From Bacillota bacterium (lineage in GTDB: Bacteria; Bacillota; Clostridia; Christensenellales; Christensenellaceae), in contig JAEWMJ010000013.1 of assembly GCA_023393165.1 (NCBI GenBank), positions 42,516 to 106,515 of the forward strand: a stretch of 64,000 nucleotides of DNA. Direction: 5' to 3'. The notes under the pieces were generated by a model. That model ran no database searches. It was not told the DNA's origin and was given only the letters and a program-made list of their open reading frames with translations. A program made the translations under genes and the position numbers. This document shows positions 27,279-36,053 of this stretch, piece by piece. Numbering within the stretch: the first letter of the stretch is position 1; each line of letters opens with the position of its first letter.

Positions 27279-28256
27279 CTACTTCAAAAGGTCTTTTACC
27301 TTCTCATAGATCGTCTCGCTCTGCGGCACAGCCTGCGCTTCCAGCGCCGGCGAAAACGGCATGGGAATAAACATCCCGCCCAGCCTGCATACCGGACGCT
27401 CAAGGGAATAAAACGCGTCGCTGCCCGCGATCACCGCCGCAACTTCTGCGCCCGCGCCGTAATTCTGAACGCTCTCATGCGCAATCAGAACGTTTCGGGT
27501 TTTTTTTATTGATGAAATGATTGCTCCGGTATCCAGCGGCGAGAGGGTCCTAAGATCGAGAACCTCCGCGTCTATTCCGTCCCGCTCCAGCATCTTCGCG
27601 GCTTTTAATGCCTTTTGCAGGGTGTATGAATAGCTGATGATCGTGAAATCGCGCCCCTTTCGTTTGATATCCGCCTTGCCGATGGGCAGCAGGTATTCCT
27701 CTTCGGGTACTTCCCCCGCAACGGGATAACAAAGTTTATGTTCAAAAAACAAAACCGGGTTGTCGCTGCGTATCGCGGTTTTTAAAAGCCCCTTGGCGTC
27801 GTACGGGGTTGAAGGCATCACCACCTGCAATCCGGGAACGTTGCAGAACCACGTTTCAGGCGATTGCGAATGCTGTGCCGCCGCGCCTGTTCCGGAACCT
27901 GCGGGAGTCCGTATGACCACAGGCGCCTTGACCTGGCCTCCCAGCATAAACCGCTGTTTTGCAGCCTGGTTCACCACCGCATCCATGGCTGTGGTTAAAA
28001 AGTCCGCAAACATGATTTCTACCACAGGCCGGTATCCCGCCATTGCCGCGCCCACAGCCATCGCCGTAAACGAGTTTTCGGATATCGGCGTTTCCATGAT
28101 TCTCTCCCGGCCAAATTCTTCTATAAACCCCTTGGTGACGCCGAAGCAGCCCCCGTAAAGCCCGATATCTTCACCCATCAAAAACACCTTGCCGTCCCTC
28201 TGCAGTTCTTCGCGGAGCGCGTCGGCGACCGCCTGTTTATATGTGATTTCCGCCAT
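27279..28256 (-). CDS. 2-oxoacid or acetoin dehydrogenase E1 component, beta subunit
   Basis: 325-aa transketolase-like beta subunit (AcoB/PdhB type). Visible hallmarks are GEDIGLYGG, RIMETPISENSFTAMAVGAAMAGYRP (split here as the TPP-proximal Glu region), the APVVIRTPAG segment, HSQSPE, and the C-terminal LIAHESVQNYGAGAEV domain. ATG 28256 has GGGAGG 6 bases upstream. It follows the alpha gene by 12 bases. No E2 (lipoyl acyltransferase) or E3 gene is in the window, so the identity of the acceptor is open. Confidence 0.92.
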   Translation of the reverse strand: MAEITYKQAVADALREELQRDGKVFLMGEDIGLYGGCFGVTKGFIEEFGRERIMETPISENSFTAMAVGAAMAGYRPVVEIMFADFLTTAMDAVVNQAAKQRFMLGGQVKAPVVIRTPAGSGTGAAAQHSQSPETWFCNVPGLQVVMPSTPYDAKGLLKTAIRSDNPVLFFEHKLCYPVAGEVPEEEYLLPIGKADIKRKGRDFTIISYSYTLQKALKAAKMLERDGIDAEVLDLRTLSPLDTGAIISSIKKTRNVLIAHESVQNYGAGAEVAAVIAGSDAFYSLERPVCRLGGMFIPMPFSPALEAQAVPQSETIYEKVKDLLK

Positions 28257-28268
28257 TCTCATCCTCCC

Positions 28269-29225
28269 TCAGACATACAGCAGCGCCCTGGCTTCTTCTA
28301 TGGAAAGGGCCGGAGCGTCCAACGCGAACCGGACCGCTTCCTCCTGACATTCCATGGCTTTTTTATGGATCCCGTCTATTTCTTCCCGTGTAAAACCGTT
28401 CGCCAGCATATATTCTTCAAACCTTTTGATAGGGCATTTTTTCATCCATTCCTCCTCTTCCTCCCGCGATCTGTACACGCGTTTGTCGCTCTTGGAATGC
28501 CCGAGCCACCTGTACGTCTTTGCTTCGATCAGAGTCGGCCCTTCCCCCAGCCTTGCACGGCCGGCGGCATCCGACACCGCTTCTATCACGGCAAAAACGT
28601 CGTTGCCGTCCACGATCACGCCCGGCATGCCGTATGCGGAAGCGCGGTCCGCGATATCCGGAACGGAAACCGTTTTCCCTACGGAAGTGGACATGCCGTA
28701 CAGATTGTTCTCGCATATGTAAACTATCGGAAGTTTCCAAAGGGACGCCATGTTCAGCGATTCGTGAAAGCAGCCGGTATTGGAAGCTCCGTCTCCAAAG
28801 AAGTTGAGGATCACGCGGCCCGTATTGTCTTTTTTCAGCGCAAGCGCCACTCCGGCTGCGATGGGTATGGAAGCGCCTACGATGCCGTTGGCCCCGTAAT
28901 TATTGGATTCAATATCCACGATATGAAGGGATCCTCCCAGGCCTTTGCAAAAACCGGCCGATTTCCCGAGGATCTCGCACATCATCCTTTTGATGTCCGC
29001 GCCTTTTGCAATGCTGTGGCTGTGCCCCCTGTGGTTGCTCATGATAATGTCGTCCCTGTCAAGGCCGTATACGGCGCCCACAGCTACACCCTCCTGGCCT
29101 ATGGATAAATGCGTGGTTCCGCTCACCAGTCCCTTCATAAACATTTCATACAAACGTTCTTCAAATATTCTTGCCGAACAGAGTTTGCGGTACATTTCTG
29201 CAGCCGTATCCCTGCTTAAGTCCAT
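28269..29225 (-). CDS. 2-oxoacid or acetoin dehydrogenase E1 component, alpha subunit
   Basis: 318-aa thiamine-diphosphate-dependent alpha subunit (AcoA/PdhA type). The TPP motif runs from FGDGASNTG to CENNLYGMS; the SNHRGHSHSIAKG loop, with the His pair near the active site, and the phosphorylation-loop-like YRWLGHSKSDKRVYRS are present. Start ATG 29225 is preceded by AGGAGAGGGAGA; the frame runs 25 codons further upstream without a ribosome site. Forms the catalytic alpha2-beta2 E1 with the next gene. Confidence 0.93.
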   Translation of the reverse strand: MDLSRDTAAEMYRKLCSARIFEERLYEMFMKGLVSGTTHLSIGQEGVAVGAVYGLDRDDIIMSNHRGHSHSIAKGADIKRMMCEILGKSAGFCKGLGGSLHIVDIESNNYGANGIVGASIPIAAGVALALKKDNTGRVILNFFGDGASNTGCFHESLNMASLWKLPIVYICENNLYGMSTSVGKTVSVPDIADRASAYGMPGVIVDGNDVFAVIEAVSDAAGRARLGEGPTLIEAKTYRWLGHSKSDKRVYRSREEEEEWMKKCPIKRFEEYMLANGFTREEIDGIHKKAMECQEEAVRFALDAPALSIEEARALLYV

Positions 29226-29464
29226 TCTCCCTCTCCTTTCAAGCTTAAAGAAATCTGCCGCCTGTCCGGACCGCACCGTCCGTTGTTTGAGCGGCGGCAT
29301 TCAGCATTGTACCATACGATGAGCCTGCTTTTGAATATAATTTTTGTTTTTTCAGGTCCATCCTAACAGAATCTTTGTTACACAGGACCGCTTTTATTCA
29401 TTTACGTCAATTATACCTTTCCCGGAACACTTTTTTCAACATACGCCCGGCTTTTAAACATAAT

Positions 29465-29494
29465 AAAAAAAGGTCCAAAAAGAACCTTTTCATA
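29465..29494 (-). terminator. Terminator after the small membrane protein gene
   Basis: On the minus strand AAAAGGTTC and GGACCTTTT arms surround five T and are followed by a T tract, about 48 bases after the stop codon at 29542. Confidence 0.6.
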
Positions 29495-29541
29495 AAATCG
29501 GCAGCGTAAGTTATGTGTCTTCGCGTGCATATTGCCGGACT

Positions 29542-29871
29542 CTATTTCTTATTCGGCTTCTGGGGATATACGTATTTTCCAAACTTCACTTTGAATACGA
29601 CCAGATAAAACACGACGCAAACCAGCACAAACCCTATGTTGACCCAGGACAGGAAAGAGTATGCGGTATTGGTTTCAAATACCAGCTCAAGTATTGTAAG
29701 CGGGAGCATTCCGATGCCTACCACCCAGCAGAACTTGCGCAGAAACTTTGCGTGTGCTTCCTTTATTTCCTTGGGATAATCGTTCTCATATATTTTACCT
29801 TGTCCGCGTATTGCGTAATACAGCACATACACCGCAATGAACAAGTTAAAATATAACATAAAATCGTTCAA
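29542..29871 (-). CDS. Small three-helix membrane protein of unknown function
   Basis: 109-aa protein with membrane segments at about 4-21, 45-65 and 70-92, a charged loop between the first two (YENDYPKEIKEAHAKFLRKF) and a basic C-terminal tail. It lies 12 bases after cysS on the same strand and probably shares its transcript. No known family recognised. Confidence 0.7.
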   Translation of the reverse strand: MNDFMLYFNLFIAVYVLYYAIRGQGKIYENDYPKEIKEAHAKFLRKFCWVVGIGMLPLTILELVFETNTAYSFLSWVNIGFVLVCVVFYLVVFKVKFGKYVYPQKPNKK

Positions 29872-29883
29872 TTCCTCTACCTC

Positions 29884-31260
29884 CTATAATTTGCTTATTT
29901 TTACACCATCCGGCGTGTCTTTTACTTCATATCCAAGCTCATGGATACGGTCCCTGATACCGTCCGCGGTCTTCCAGTCTTTTTTGGCCCTTGCCTCGGC
30001 GCGCTCTTCGATCAGGGAAGATATTTCCTCCGGAATACCTTCTTCGCCAACCAGCAAGCCAAGCACATCCAGCAGTTCGTCCAGTACGGCCAAAGCTTCC
30101 TTTGCGCTTGCGGCGTCCCCGCCCTCGGCAAACAATGTGTTTGCTTCCCGGATATATTCGTACAGCGCGCCGATCGCATCCGCAGTATTCAGGTCGTCTT
30201 CCATAGCGGCCACAAAGTCTTCCCTGACTTTTTTTACGGCAGCCGATATATCAATTCTGAGCTCTTTGGGATTCTTCACGATAAACTGCAGATTTTCCCG
30301 GCAGTTTTTAATGCGCGCGAGCGCCGCCTCGGCCTGTTGGATCAGTTCCCTTGTAAAATTGATGGGATTTGCATAATGCGATCCCAGCATAAAAAGGCGG
30401 ACTGCGATCGGATCAAAATCCTTCAGGATATCCCGCACCGTGAAAAAATTACCCTCGGATTTGGACATCTTTTTATTATCAATATTAATGTACCCGTTAT
30501 GCATCCAATAATGTACAAAAGGCTTTCCCGTAGCGCATTCGCTTTGCGCGATCTCGTTCTCGTGATGCGGGAATTTGAGGTCCTGGCCTCCCCCGTGAAT
30601 GTCTATCGTATCGCCAAGATACTTCATGCTCATGGCCGAGCATTCGATATGCCAGCCCGGACGGCCTTCGCCCCAAGGGCTTTCCCAACTGATTTCGCCG
30701 GGTTTTTTGGCTTTCCATAACGCAAAGTCCATAGGATGTTTTTTATTCTCATTTATTTCGATACGAGCGCCCAATTCCAGATCTTCCAGGTTCTGCCCCG
30801 AGAGTTTTCCGTAATCCGGATCGCTCTTGGTATCAAAATAAACGTCCCCGTCCGTTACATAGGCATGTCCGCTGTCAATCAGTTTTTGAATCAAAGATAT
30901 GATATCCCCGATATGATGGGTAGCCCTCGGATGATGCGTCGCCTTTTTTATGTTCAGCGCCTGCGCATCACGGAAATATTCCTCTATAAAACGCTCGCCC
31001 AGTTCGGGTACCGTAATGCCTTCACGGGCCGCGGCCGCGATCATTTTATCGTCCACATCCGTAAAATTCTGGACAAAATTGACGCGGTATCCCGCGAACT
31101 CAAGATATCTTCTCAGCGTATCAAATACGATAAAAGGCCGCGCATTCCCAATATGGAAGTAATTGTATACTGTAGGTCCGCACGCATAGATCCGTACGGC
31201 GTCTTTTTCTATCGGTACAAACTCCTCTTTCTTGCCGGTCAAGGAATTATGGATTTTCAA
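29884..31260 (-). CDS. cysS: Cysteinyl-tRNA synthetase
   Basis: Charges tRNA-Cys with cysteine. The 458-aa class I synthetase has CGPTVYNYFHIGNARPF (HIGH-type motif), the zinc and substrate region HGGGQDLKFPHHENEIAQSE, and the KKMSKSEGNF motif (KMSKS). The start codon is TTG (31260-31258), supported by GGAGGAG 6 bases upstream. A sigma-A promoter lies about 70 bases upstream; the leader is too short for a T-box riboswitch. Confidence 0.97.
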   Translation of the reverse strand: MKIHNSLTGKKEEFVPIEKDAVRIYACGPTVYNYFHIGNARPFIVFDTLRRYLEFAGYRVNFVQNFTDVDDKMIAAAAREGITVPELGERFIEEYFRDAQALNIKKATHHPRATHHIGDIISLIQKLIDSGHAYVTDGDVYFDTKSDPDYGKLSGQNLEDLELGARIEINENKKHPMDFALWKAKKPGEISWESPWGEGRPGWHIECSAMSMKYLGDTIDIHGGGQDLKFPHHENEIAQSECATGKPFVHYWMHNGYINIDNKKMSKSEGNFFTVRDILKDFDPIAVRLFMLGSHYANPINFTRELIQQAEAALARIKNCRENLQFIVKNPKELRIDISAAVKKVREDFVAAMEDDLNTADAIGALYEYIREANTLFAEGGDAASAKEALAVLDELLDVLGLLVGEEGIPEEISSLIEERAEARAKKDWKTADGIRDRIHELGYEVKDTPDGVKISKL

Positions 31261-31331
31261 GTTATCTCCTCCGTCAATTCAGCCCCCAAATGTTTTCCGG
31301 CATTCCGGGAGCCCCGTAATTCATTCGATTC

Positions 31332-31360
31332 ATTATAATATAATTATGACACCGTGTCTA
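31332..31360 (-). promoter_or_regulatory. Promoter of cysS
   Basis: On the minus strand TAGACA (31360-31355), 17-base spacer, TATAAT (31337-31332). Transcription should begin near 31325, giving a leader of about 65 bases before the TTG start. Confidence 0.75.
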
Positions 31361-31557
31361 GATTGAATGGATGAATTGGGCCATATATTTAGAGGTTTTT
31401 GCGTATATCTTTCCCTGCAAAAAACCACTCTAAAAAACGCCTGAATAGATTTATACGAATACATTGCAGTATGAATTTCAATGTGCTAGAATAATATTAA
31501 ATTCATTTTACATAATATACATGTACAGGAACTATTTTTTTGTTGAGGTGAAAAAGT

Positions 31558-32667
31558 ATGAAAAAAGTCAATGTCGGTCTCGTAGGTCTCGGTTTTGGGA
31601 AAGAATTCATCGGGATCTATCAAAATCATCCGAACGTGGATAAAGTAGCCGTCTGCACGCGAAATGCGGATACGCTTAAAAAAATAGGCGGTGAATTCAA
31701 TATTCCTGAAACGCTGCAGTATACCGATTATGAACTGATGCTTAAGAACGAAGAACTGGACGCCATACATGTCGTCACGCCTATACTGGAACATTTTAAA
31801 CAGTCTTTGGCTGCGCTTCAGGCCGGCAAGCATACCGCCTGCACTGTACCCATGGCAACTTCCATTGACGAACTGAAACAACTGGTTGCAGCAAAAAAAT
31901 CCTCAGGCAAAGTCTATATGATGATGGAAACAGCGGTTTATACCCGTGAATTTTTATTTGTGAAAAATCTCTATAAAAGCGGCAAACTGGGACGCATCCA
32001 GTTTCTTCGCGGTTCGCATATGCAGGATATGGGGCTTGAAGGCTGGCCTGAATACTGGCTTGGATTTCCCCCCATGCATTACGGCACCCATGCGGTCTCT
32101 CCCCTGCTGTGCATAGACGGCAGGCTTGCGGAATACGTAATCGGCCACGGTTCGGGAAAAATCAGCGACGACCTTGCCAAAAGATACAATTCTCCGTTTG
32201 CTGTCGAAACCGTAACCATCAAAAGAAAAGATTCGGACGTCTCGGCGGAAGCCACCCGCTCCCTTTACGAAACGGTGCGCCAGTACCGCGAAAGTTTTGA
32301 TCTTTACGGCAGCAAAATGTCCATTGAGTGGGAACAGATTGCCGACGAAGGCGCATGCCTGTTCGAAGGCGGCGAATCCGCCCGCAGGGAGATCGCGCCC
32401 GACGCATACGAGGACCTTCCCAAGGAAATCATCCCCTATACCAAACGCGAACAGATCCTGGATAAAAACCATGTGTCCTTTATTCAGGGCGCGGGCCACG
32501 GAGGTTCCCATCCCCACCTGGTACATGAATTTGTTTCCGCCATTGTGGAAGGAAGAGACAGCCTACTTAACGCCGAGGTTTCCGCGAATATTACCGCAAC
32601 CGGCATCCTGGGCCACCAGTCCTGCCTGGAGGGCGGTACGCGGCTCTACCTGCCTGATTTCAAATAA
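31558..32667 (+). CDS. Gfo/Idh/MocA family NAD(P)-dependent oxidoreductase
   Basis: 369-aa sugar-dehydrogenase-type enzyme. The N-terminal Rossmann fold starts with VGLVGLGFGKEF; HVVTPILEHFKQS and the GKHTACTVPMA segment correspond to the conserved EKP region, although the usual Lys is replaced (CTVPMA). The second domain covers about 125-369. The missing EKP lysine, a catalytic residue in many members, makes the reaction uncertain. GAGGTG lies before the ATG. Confidence 0.88.
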   Translation: MKKVNVGLVGLGFGKEFIGIYQNHPNVDKVAVCTRNADTLKKIGGEFNIPETLQYTDYELMLKNEELDAIHVVTPILEHFKQSLAALQAGKHTACTVPMATSIDELKQLVAAKKSSGKVYMMMETAVYTREFLFVKNLYKSGKLGRIQFLRGSHMQDMGLEGWPEYWLGFPPMHYGTHAVSPLLCIDGRLAEYVIGHGSGKISDDLAKRYNSPFAVETVTIKRKDSDVSAEATRSLYETVRQYRESFDLYGSKMSIEWEQIADEGACLFEGGESARREIAPDAYEDLPKEIIPYTKREQILDKNHVSFIQGAGHGGSHPHLVHEFVSAIVEGRDSLLNAEVSANITATGILGHQSCLEGGTRLYLPDFK

Positions 32668-32735
32668 ACCTTATCCCCTTTTTTCTTTTAAAAAAACAAA
32701 GGGGCTGAAAGAAAACAATATTTCTTCATACAGAA

Positions 32736-32764
32736 AACGGCTGCAATTTATGCAGCCGTTTTTT
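32736..32764 (+). terminator. Terminator after the Gfo/Idh gene
   Basis: Perfect 10-bp stem AACGGCTGCA / TGCAGCCGTT with a 5-base loop and a T tail, 69 bases after the stop codon. Confidence 0.85.
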
Positions 32765-32768
32765 ATAT

Positions 32769-32866
32769 AATTTAACCGCCGGTTAAATTCATAAAAATAT
32801 TATTGATTACAATTCCATTGCAAAATATAAGGCCAGGCCCTATCCTTATACTATAAAAATATAAGG
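32769..32866 (+). promoter_or_regulatory. Control region of the XRE regulator gene
   Basis: Contains a perfect inverted repeat AATTTAACC-GCC-GGTTAAATT (32769-32789), a plausible promoter TTGCAA (32818-32823), 17-base spacer, TATCCT (32841-32846), and three copies of TATAAGG: two direct (32826-32832 and 32860-32866) and one inverted (CCTTATA, 32844-32850) overlapping the -10. These look like operators, perhaps for autoregulation. Confidence 0.45.
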
Positions 32867-32880
32867 CATGGTGATGTGAT

Positions 32881-33957
32881 ATGGAGCTGTCCATTGGAAA
32901 AATGATTTTTGATCTGAGAAAAAAGAAAGGTATTACGCAGGAACAGCTTGCGAATGCGGTCGGGATATCCGTTCCCGCGGTTTCAAAATGGGAAACCGGC
33001 AATTCCTATCCGGATATTGCGCTTCTGATCCCCATCGCGCGGTATTTAGGCGTATCGGTCGATACCCTGCTTCATTACGAAAGCGATATTTCTCCCGAAA
33101 AGGTTCTTAAAATCGCGGACGAATGCAGTCAAAAGTTCGAAACCGAAGGTTACGGCTCCGGATTTTCCCTTTGCATCGATTATCTGAAAGAGTATCCAAA
33201 CAATTTAATGCTCAAATTACGTATCGCATTCCTTCTGCCCTGGTATGCCGCCAAAAAAGGCACGCCTCAAGACCGCGAGGAGGCCCTTTGTCATGCGGTC
33301 AGTCTACTCACGGAGGCTGGTGAAAGCAAGGATGAAAAGATCCGCAGCGAATCCCTTTACCTGCTTGCATGCACCTATATTCAAATGGACAGGAACAGGG
33401 AGGCGCAGGATATTCTGGAACGGCTCCCCAAAACGGAGGTTGATCCCGGCAAACTTTTGGTGACGGTTTACATGCAGCAAAATGATATTCAAAAGGCGGT
33501 TTATACAAGCCAGCATAACCTGCTCGCGGAAGTGAGCGGCGCCGCCATTTCCTTATCCAGCCTTTCGTTGATTGCCTTGCGGGAAGAAAAATTTGAGGAC
33601 GCGCTCAAATGCGCCGGCGCGCAGCTCCGGTTATTCGAGGCTTTTGACCTTAAAGATTTTTGGCTCCTGAATAACAGCCAATTATATCTGTCCATTTATT
33701 CCCGTATGAAAGATATGGAGAATACTCTTTTCTATTTGAAGCGGTATCTCTCCGCCTTTCCATACGATGCAGAGAAACTCCGGCTCTCGGATAATTTCTT
33801 TTTTCACACGGCAGAGTCCAAGGAAATCCCGGCCGCAATGAATCTTACAAGGGATATGGTGGTCCAGGCATTGGAAGAAGACAAAGATTTGGACTTTTTG
33901 CGAAACGACAAACGCTTTCGCGATTTGATCGAAGGCTTTGAAAAATACGGCGGCTAA
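32881..33957 (+). CDS. XRE-family transcriptional regulator with TPR-like C-terminal domain
   Basis: 358-aa protein: helix-turn-helix at residues 8-62 (KKGITQEQLANAVGISVPAVSKWETGNSYPDI), then about 290 residues of helical repeats resembling tetratricopeptide units, as in peptide-responsive RRNPP-type or cell-state regulators of Bacillota. No membrane segments. GGTGA lies before the ATG. Likely binds the repeats in its own upstream region (inference). Confidence 0.85.
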   Translation: MELSIGKMIFDLRKKKGITQEQLANAVGISVPAVSKWETGNSYPDIALLIPIARYLGVSVDTLLHYESDISPEKVLKIADECSQKFETEGYGSGFSLCIDYLKEYPNNLMLKLRIAFLLPWYAAKKGTPQDREEALCHAVSLLTEAGESKDEKIRSESLYLLACTYIQMDRNREAQDILERLPKTEVDPGKLLVTVYMQQNDIQKAVYTSQHNLLAEVSGAAISLSSLSLIALREEKFEDALKCAGAQLRLFEAFDLKDFWLLNNSQLYLSIYSRMKDMENTLFYLKRYLSAFPYDAEKLRLSDNFFFHTAESKEIPAAMNLTRDMVVQALEEDKDLDFLRNDKRFRDLIEGFEKYGG

Positions 33958-34350
33958 TTCCTATGACAGTCCGCAAGAACTAATATAAAGAGGTCTTCGT
34001 GTTTCATAGAAGCAATTGACTAAATTAATAAACATATAAAATATCAGTTTTTTCCAGCAATTATGGGAGGCCGCTGAAAGCCCCGCTACCCCACCCCAAA
34101 AATCTACGACTTTTCTGGGACCCCGGCCAGGCATTTTGAGCACTGCGACGGAAGCATAGTTAAACCTACGCTGGGAACGGAGCCGAGCGCACGCCCAAGC
34201 GTGATGAAGCAAGGTGATCGTTCACTGAGCGCTAGATAAGGGCGAACAAAATTCTTCGTAATATTTCTATCGCGATGCCCGAATCAGCGGCGAAGTGCCG
34301 GGTGGCGGAAAAATAACGAAGTAGTTGGGGTTTCTCAGCGGCCTGGGCAT
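33958..34350. other. Unassigned 393-base region, possibly structured RNA or dispersed repeat
   Basis: No gene that I trust. The central 34070-34340 part is much more GC-rich than a usual spacer, has short hairpins (for example ACGC-CCAA-GCGT and GTGA-TCGT-TCAC) and carries related words at both ends (GGCCGCTGAAAGCCCC near 34070 and, reversed, TTTCTCAGCGGCC near 34332). It lies downstream of the ABC ATPase gene on the minus strand. Confidence 0.4.
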
Positions 34351-35145
34351 TTATCCCAGCAGCAGGCGGTCACTTTCGATCTTATTCCCGCTCGCCTTTT
34401 CGAACTTTTCCATAAGGTATTCGACGGTCAGATTCCTTTTTTCCTCTCCGCCGATATCCAGTATGACGCCGCCCTCGTACATCATAATCAGCCGGTTGCC
34501 AAACTTTATGGCGTCCTTCATATTATGCGTGATCATCAGAGTTGTGATGCTGCTGTCGGATATGATTTTACTGGTGAGTTCCGATACCTTTAATGCCGTT
34601 TTGGGGTCAAGCGCGGCTGTGTGTTCGTCCAGCAGGAGAAGCCTCGGTTTTTGAAGGGTTGCCATCAGAAGTGTGAGCGCCTGCCTTTGGCCGCCCGAAA
34701 GAAGCCCCGCCTTTGCTGTCAGACGGTCCTCAAGGCCAAGCTCCAGTGTTTTTAAGAGTTCCCTGTAATACTCGCGTTCATGGCCGGTGACGCCCCATTT
34801 GATCCCGCGCCTCTGTCCGCGGCGGAATGCCAGCGCCAGGTTCTCGTCTATCCCCATGTTGGCAGCCGTGCCCATCATGGGATCCTGGAAAACGCGCCCC
34901 AGCATCCGGGCGCGTTTATGCTCAGGCAAACGGGTGACGTCGGTATTATCGATAAAAATACTTCCGGCATCCGGAGGGTATACGCCCGCAATGCAGTTTA
35001 GAAGCGTTGTTTTGCCCGCCCCGTTTCCGCCGATAATGGTAATAAAATCGCCTTCTTCAAGTTCCAGGCTTACCTCGTTCAGCGCAAGCTTTGCATTCAC
35101 CGTACCCGGGTTGAACGTTTTGGAGATTTTCTGCACTTTCAACAT
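34351..35145 (-). CDS. ABC transporter ATP-binding protein of a TrpXYZ-like uptake system
   Basis: 264-aa ATPase: Walker A GGNGAGKTT, Q loop RVFQDPMMGT, signature LLSGGQRQALT, Walker B LLLLDEHTAALDP (His in place of Pro after Glu, as in this subfamily), H loop MITHN. Belongs with the permease and binding protein upstream (COG1101/COG4120/COG2984 type, related to tryptophan transporters). Start ATG 35145 has GGAGGGG upstream and is 1 base after the permease stop. Confidence 0.9.
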   Translation of the reverse strand: MLKVQKISKTFNPGTVNAKLALNEVSLELEEGDFITIIGGNGAGKTTLLNCIAGVYPPDAGSIFIDNTDVTRLPEHKRARMLGRVFQDPMMGTAANMGIDENLALAFRRGQRRGIKWGVTGHEREYYRELLKTLELGLEDRLTAKAGLLSGGQRQALTLLMATLQKPRLLLLDEHTAALDPKTALKVSELTSKIISDSSITTLMITHNMKDAIKFGNRLIMMYEGGVILDIGGEEKRNLTVEYLMEKFEKASGNKIESDRLLLG

Positions 35146-35146
35146 G

Positions 35147-36040
35147 TCACGTTCCCCTCCTGACCGAATTTTTAAGCGTTCCAAGGTATGTTTTAAATAC
35201 GGGCAGGGAGAGCGCAATCGCGACCGTGATCGCCGTAAAAAGCCTTAAATCGGTAGGCGCCAGACCCAGCTCCAAAACAAATGCGATGATGATCCGGTAG
35301 GCGACCGCCCCCAGCACCAATGATATCAGCGTATTCATAAAATTACGCGTACCGAAAAGGACCTCGCCGATAATAACCGAAGCAAGCCCGATAACGATTG
35401 AACCGATCCCCATCTGTATATCGGAATAACTCTGGTCCTGCGCGATCAGCGCGCCCGAAAGGGCGACCAGCCCGTTGCTTAAGACAAGGCCCATGATGAT
35501 CATGGTATCGGTATTTACGCCCTGCGCGCGGATCATTTTGGGGTTGTTGCCGGTAGCGCGGATGGCGCTCCCCACTTCCGTCCCAAAGAACCAGTAAAGC
35601 ACCAGTATGGCGGCGATCACGCAGATAAGGCCTAGCGCAATCACCGAGCTTCGGCTGTCCAGCCCCATATTTTCAAACGGCGTATAAATAGTATCCGTCT
35701 TTAAAAGGGATATATTCGCCTTTCCCATAATACGGATGTTAATAGAATAAAGAGCAATCATACTCAGTATTCCGGATAAAAGGGCGGGTATCTTTAACTT
35801 TGTATGCAGCAGCCCGGTCATCAGCCCGGCACCCATACCTGCCAGAAATGCGAACAAGGAAGCAAGAAAGGGATTCATTCCTCCTATGATCAATGTTGCC
35901 GAAACGGACGCGCCCGTTGTAATGCTGCCTTCAACGGTTAAATCGGCATAATTCAAAATACGGTAGGTGATAAACACGCCGATCGTCATAATCGCCCAAA
36001 GCAATCCGAGCGAAACCGATCCCTGTAAAATTTGAAGCAT
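35147..36040 (-). CDS. ABC transporter permease, TrpY-like
   Basis: 297-aa permease with about eight membrane helices, related to branched-chain amino-acid and sugar permeases (VDLTVEGSI-like start: NYADLTVEGSITTGA; GLSNGLVALSGAL-like loop: GLVLSNGLVALSGALIAQ). It sits between the binding-protein and ATPase genes and should form the channel. Confidence 0.88.
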   Translation of the reverse strand: MLQILQGSVSLGLLWAIMTIGVFITYRILNYADLTVEGSITTGASVSATLIIGGMNPFLASLFAFLAGMGAGLMTGLLHTKLKIPALLSGILSMIALYSINIRIMGKANISLLKTDTIYTPFENMGLDSRSSVIALGLICVIAAILVLYWFFGTEVGSAIRATGNNPKMIRAQGVNTDTMIIMGLVLSNGLVALSGALIAQDQSYSDIQMGIGSIVIGLASVIIGEVLFGTRNFMNTLISLVLGAVAYRIIIAFVLELGLAPTDLRLFTAITVAIALSLPVFKTYLGTLKNSVRRGT

Positions 36041-36053
36041 TTCCTACCCCCGC

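Noticed and set aside
31261..31330. Possible T-box riboswitch before cysS
   Set aside because: The promoter leaves a leader of only about 65 bases, and no specifier hairpin or antiterminator is visible.
33961..34212. 83-codon minus-strand frame in the GC-rich spacer
   Set aside because: No ribosome site, odd composition, and it covers only part of a region that looks structured, so I treat it as non-coding.
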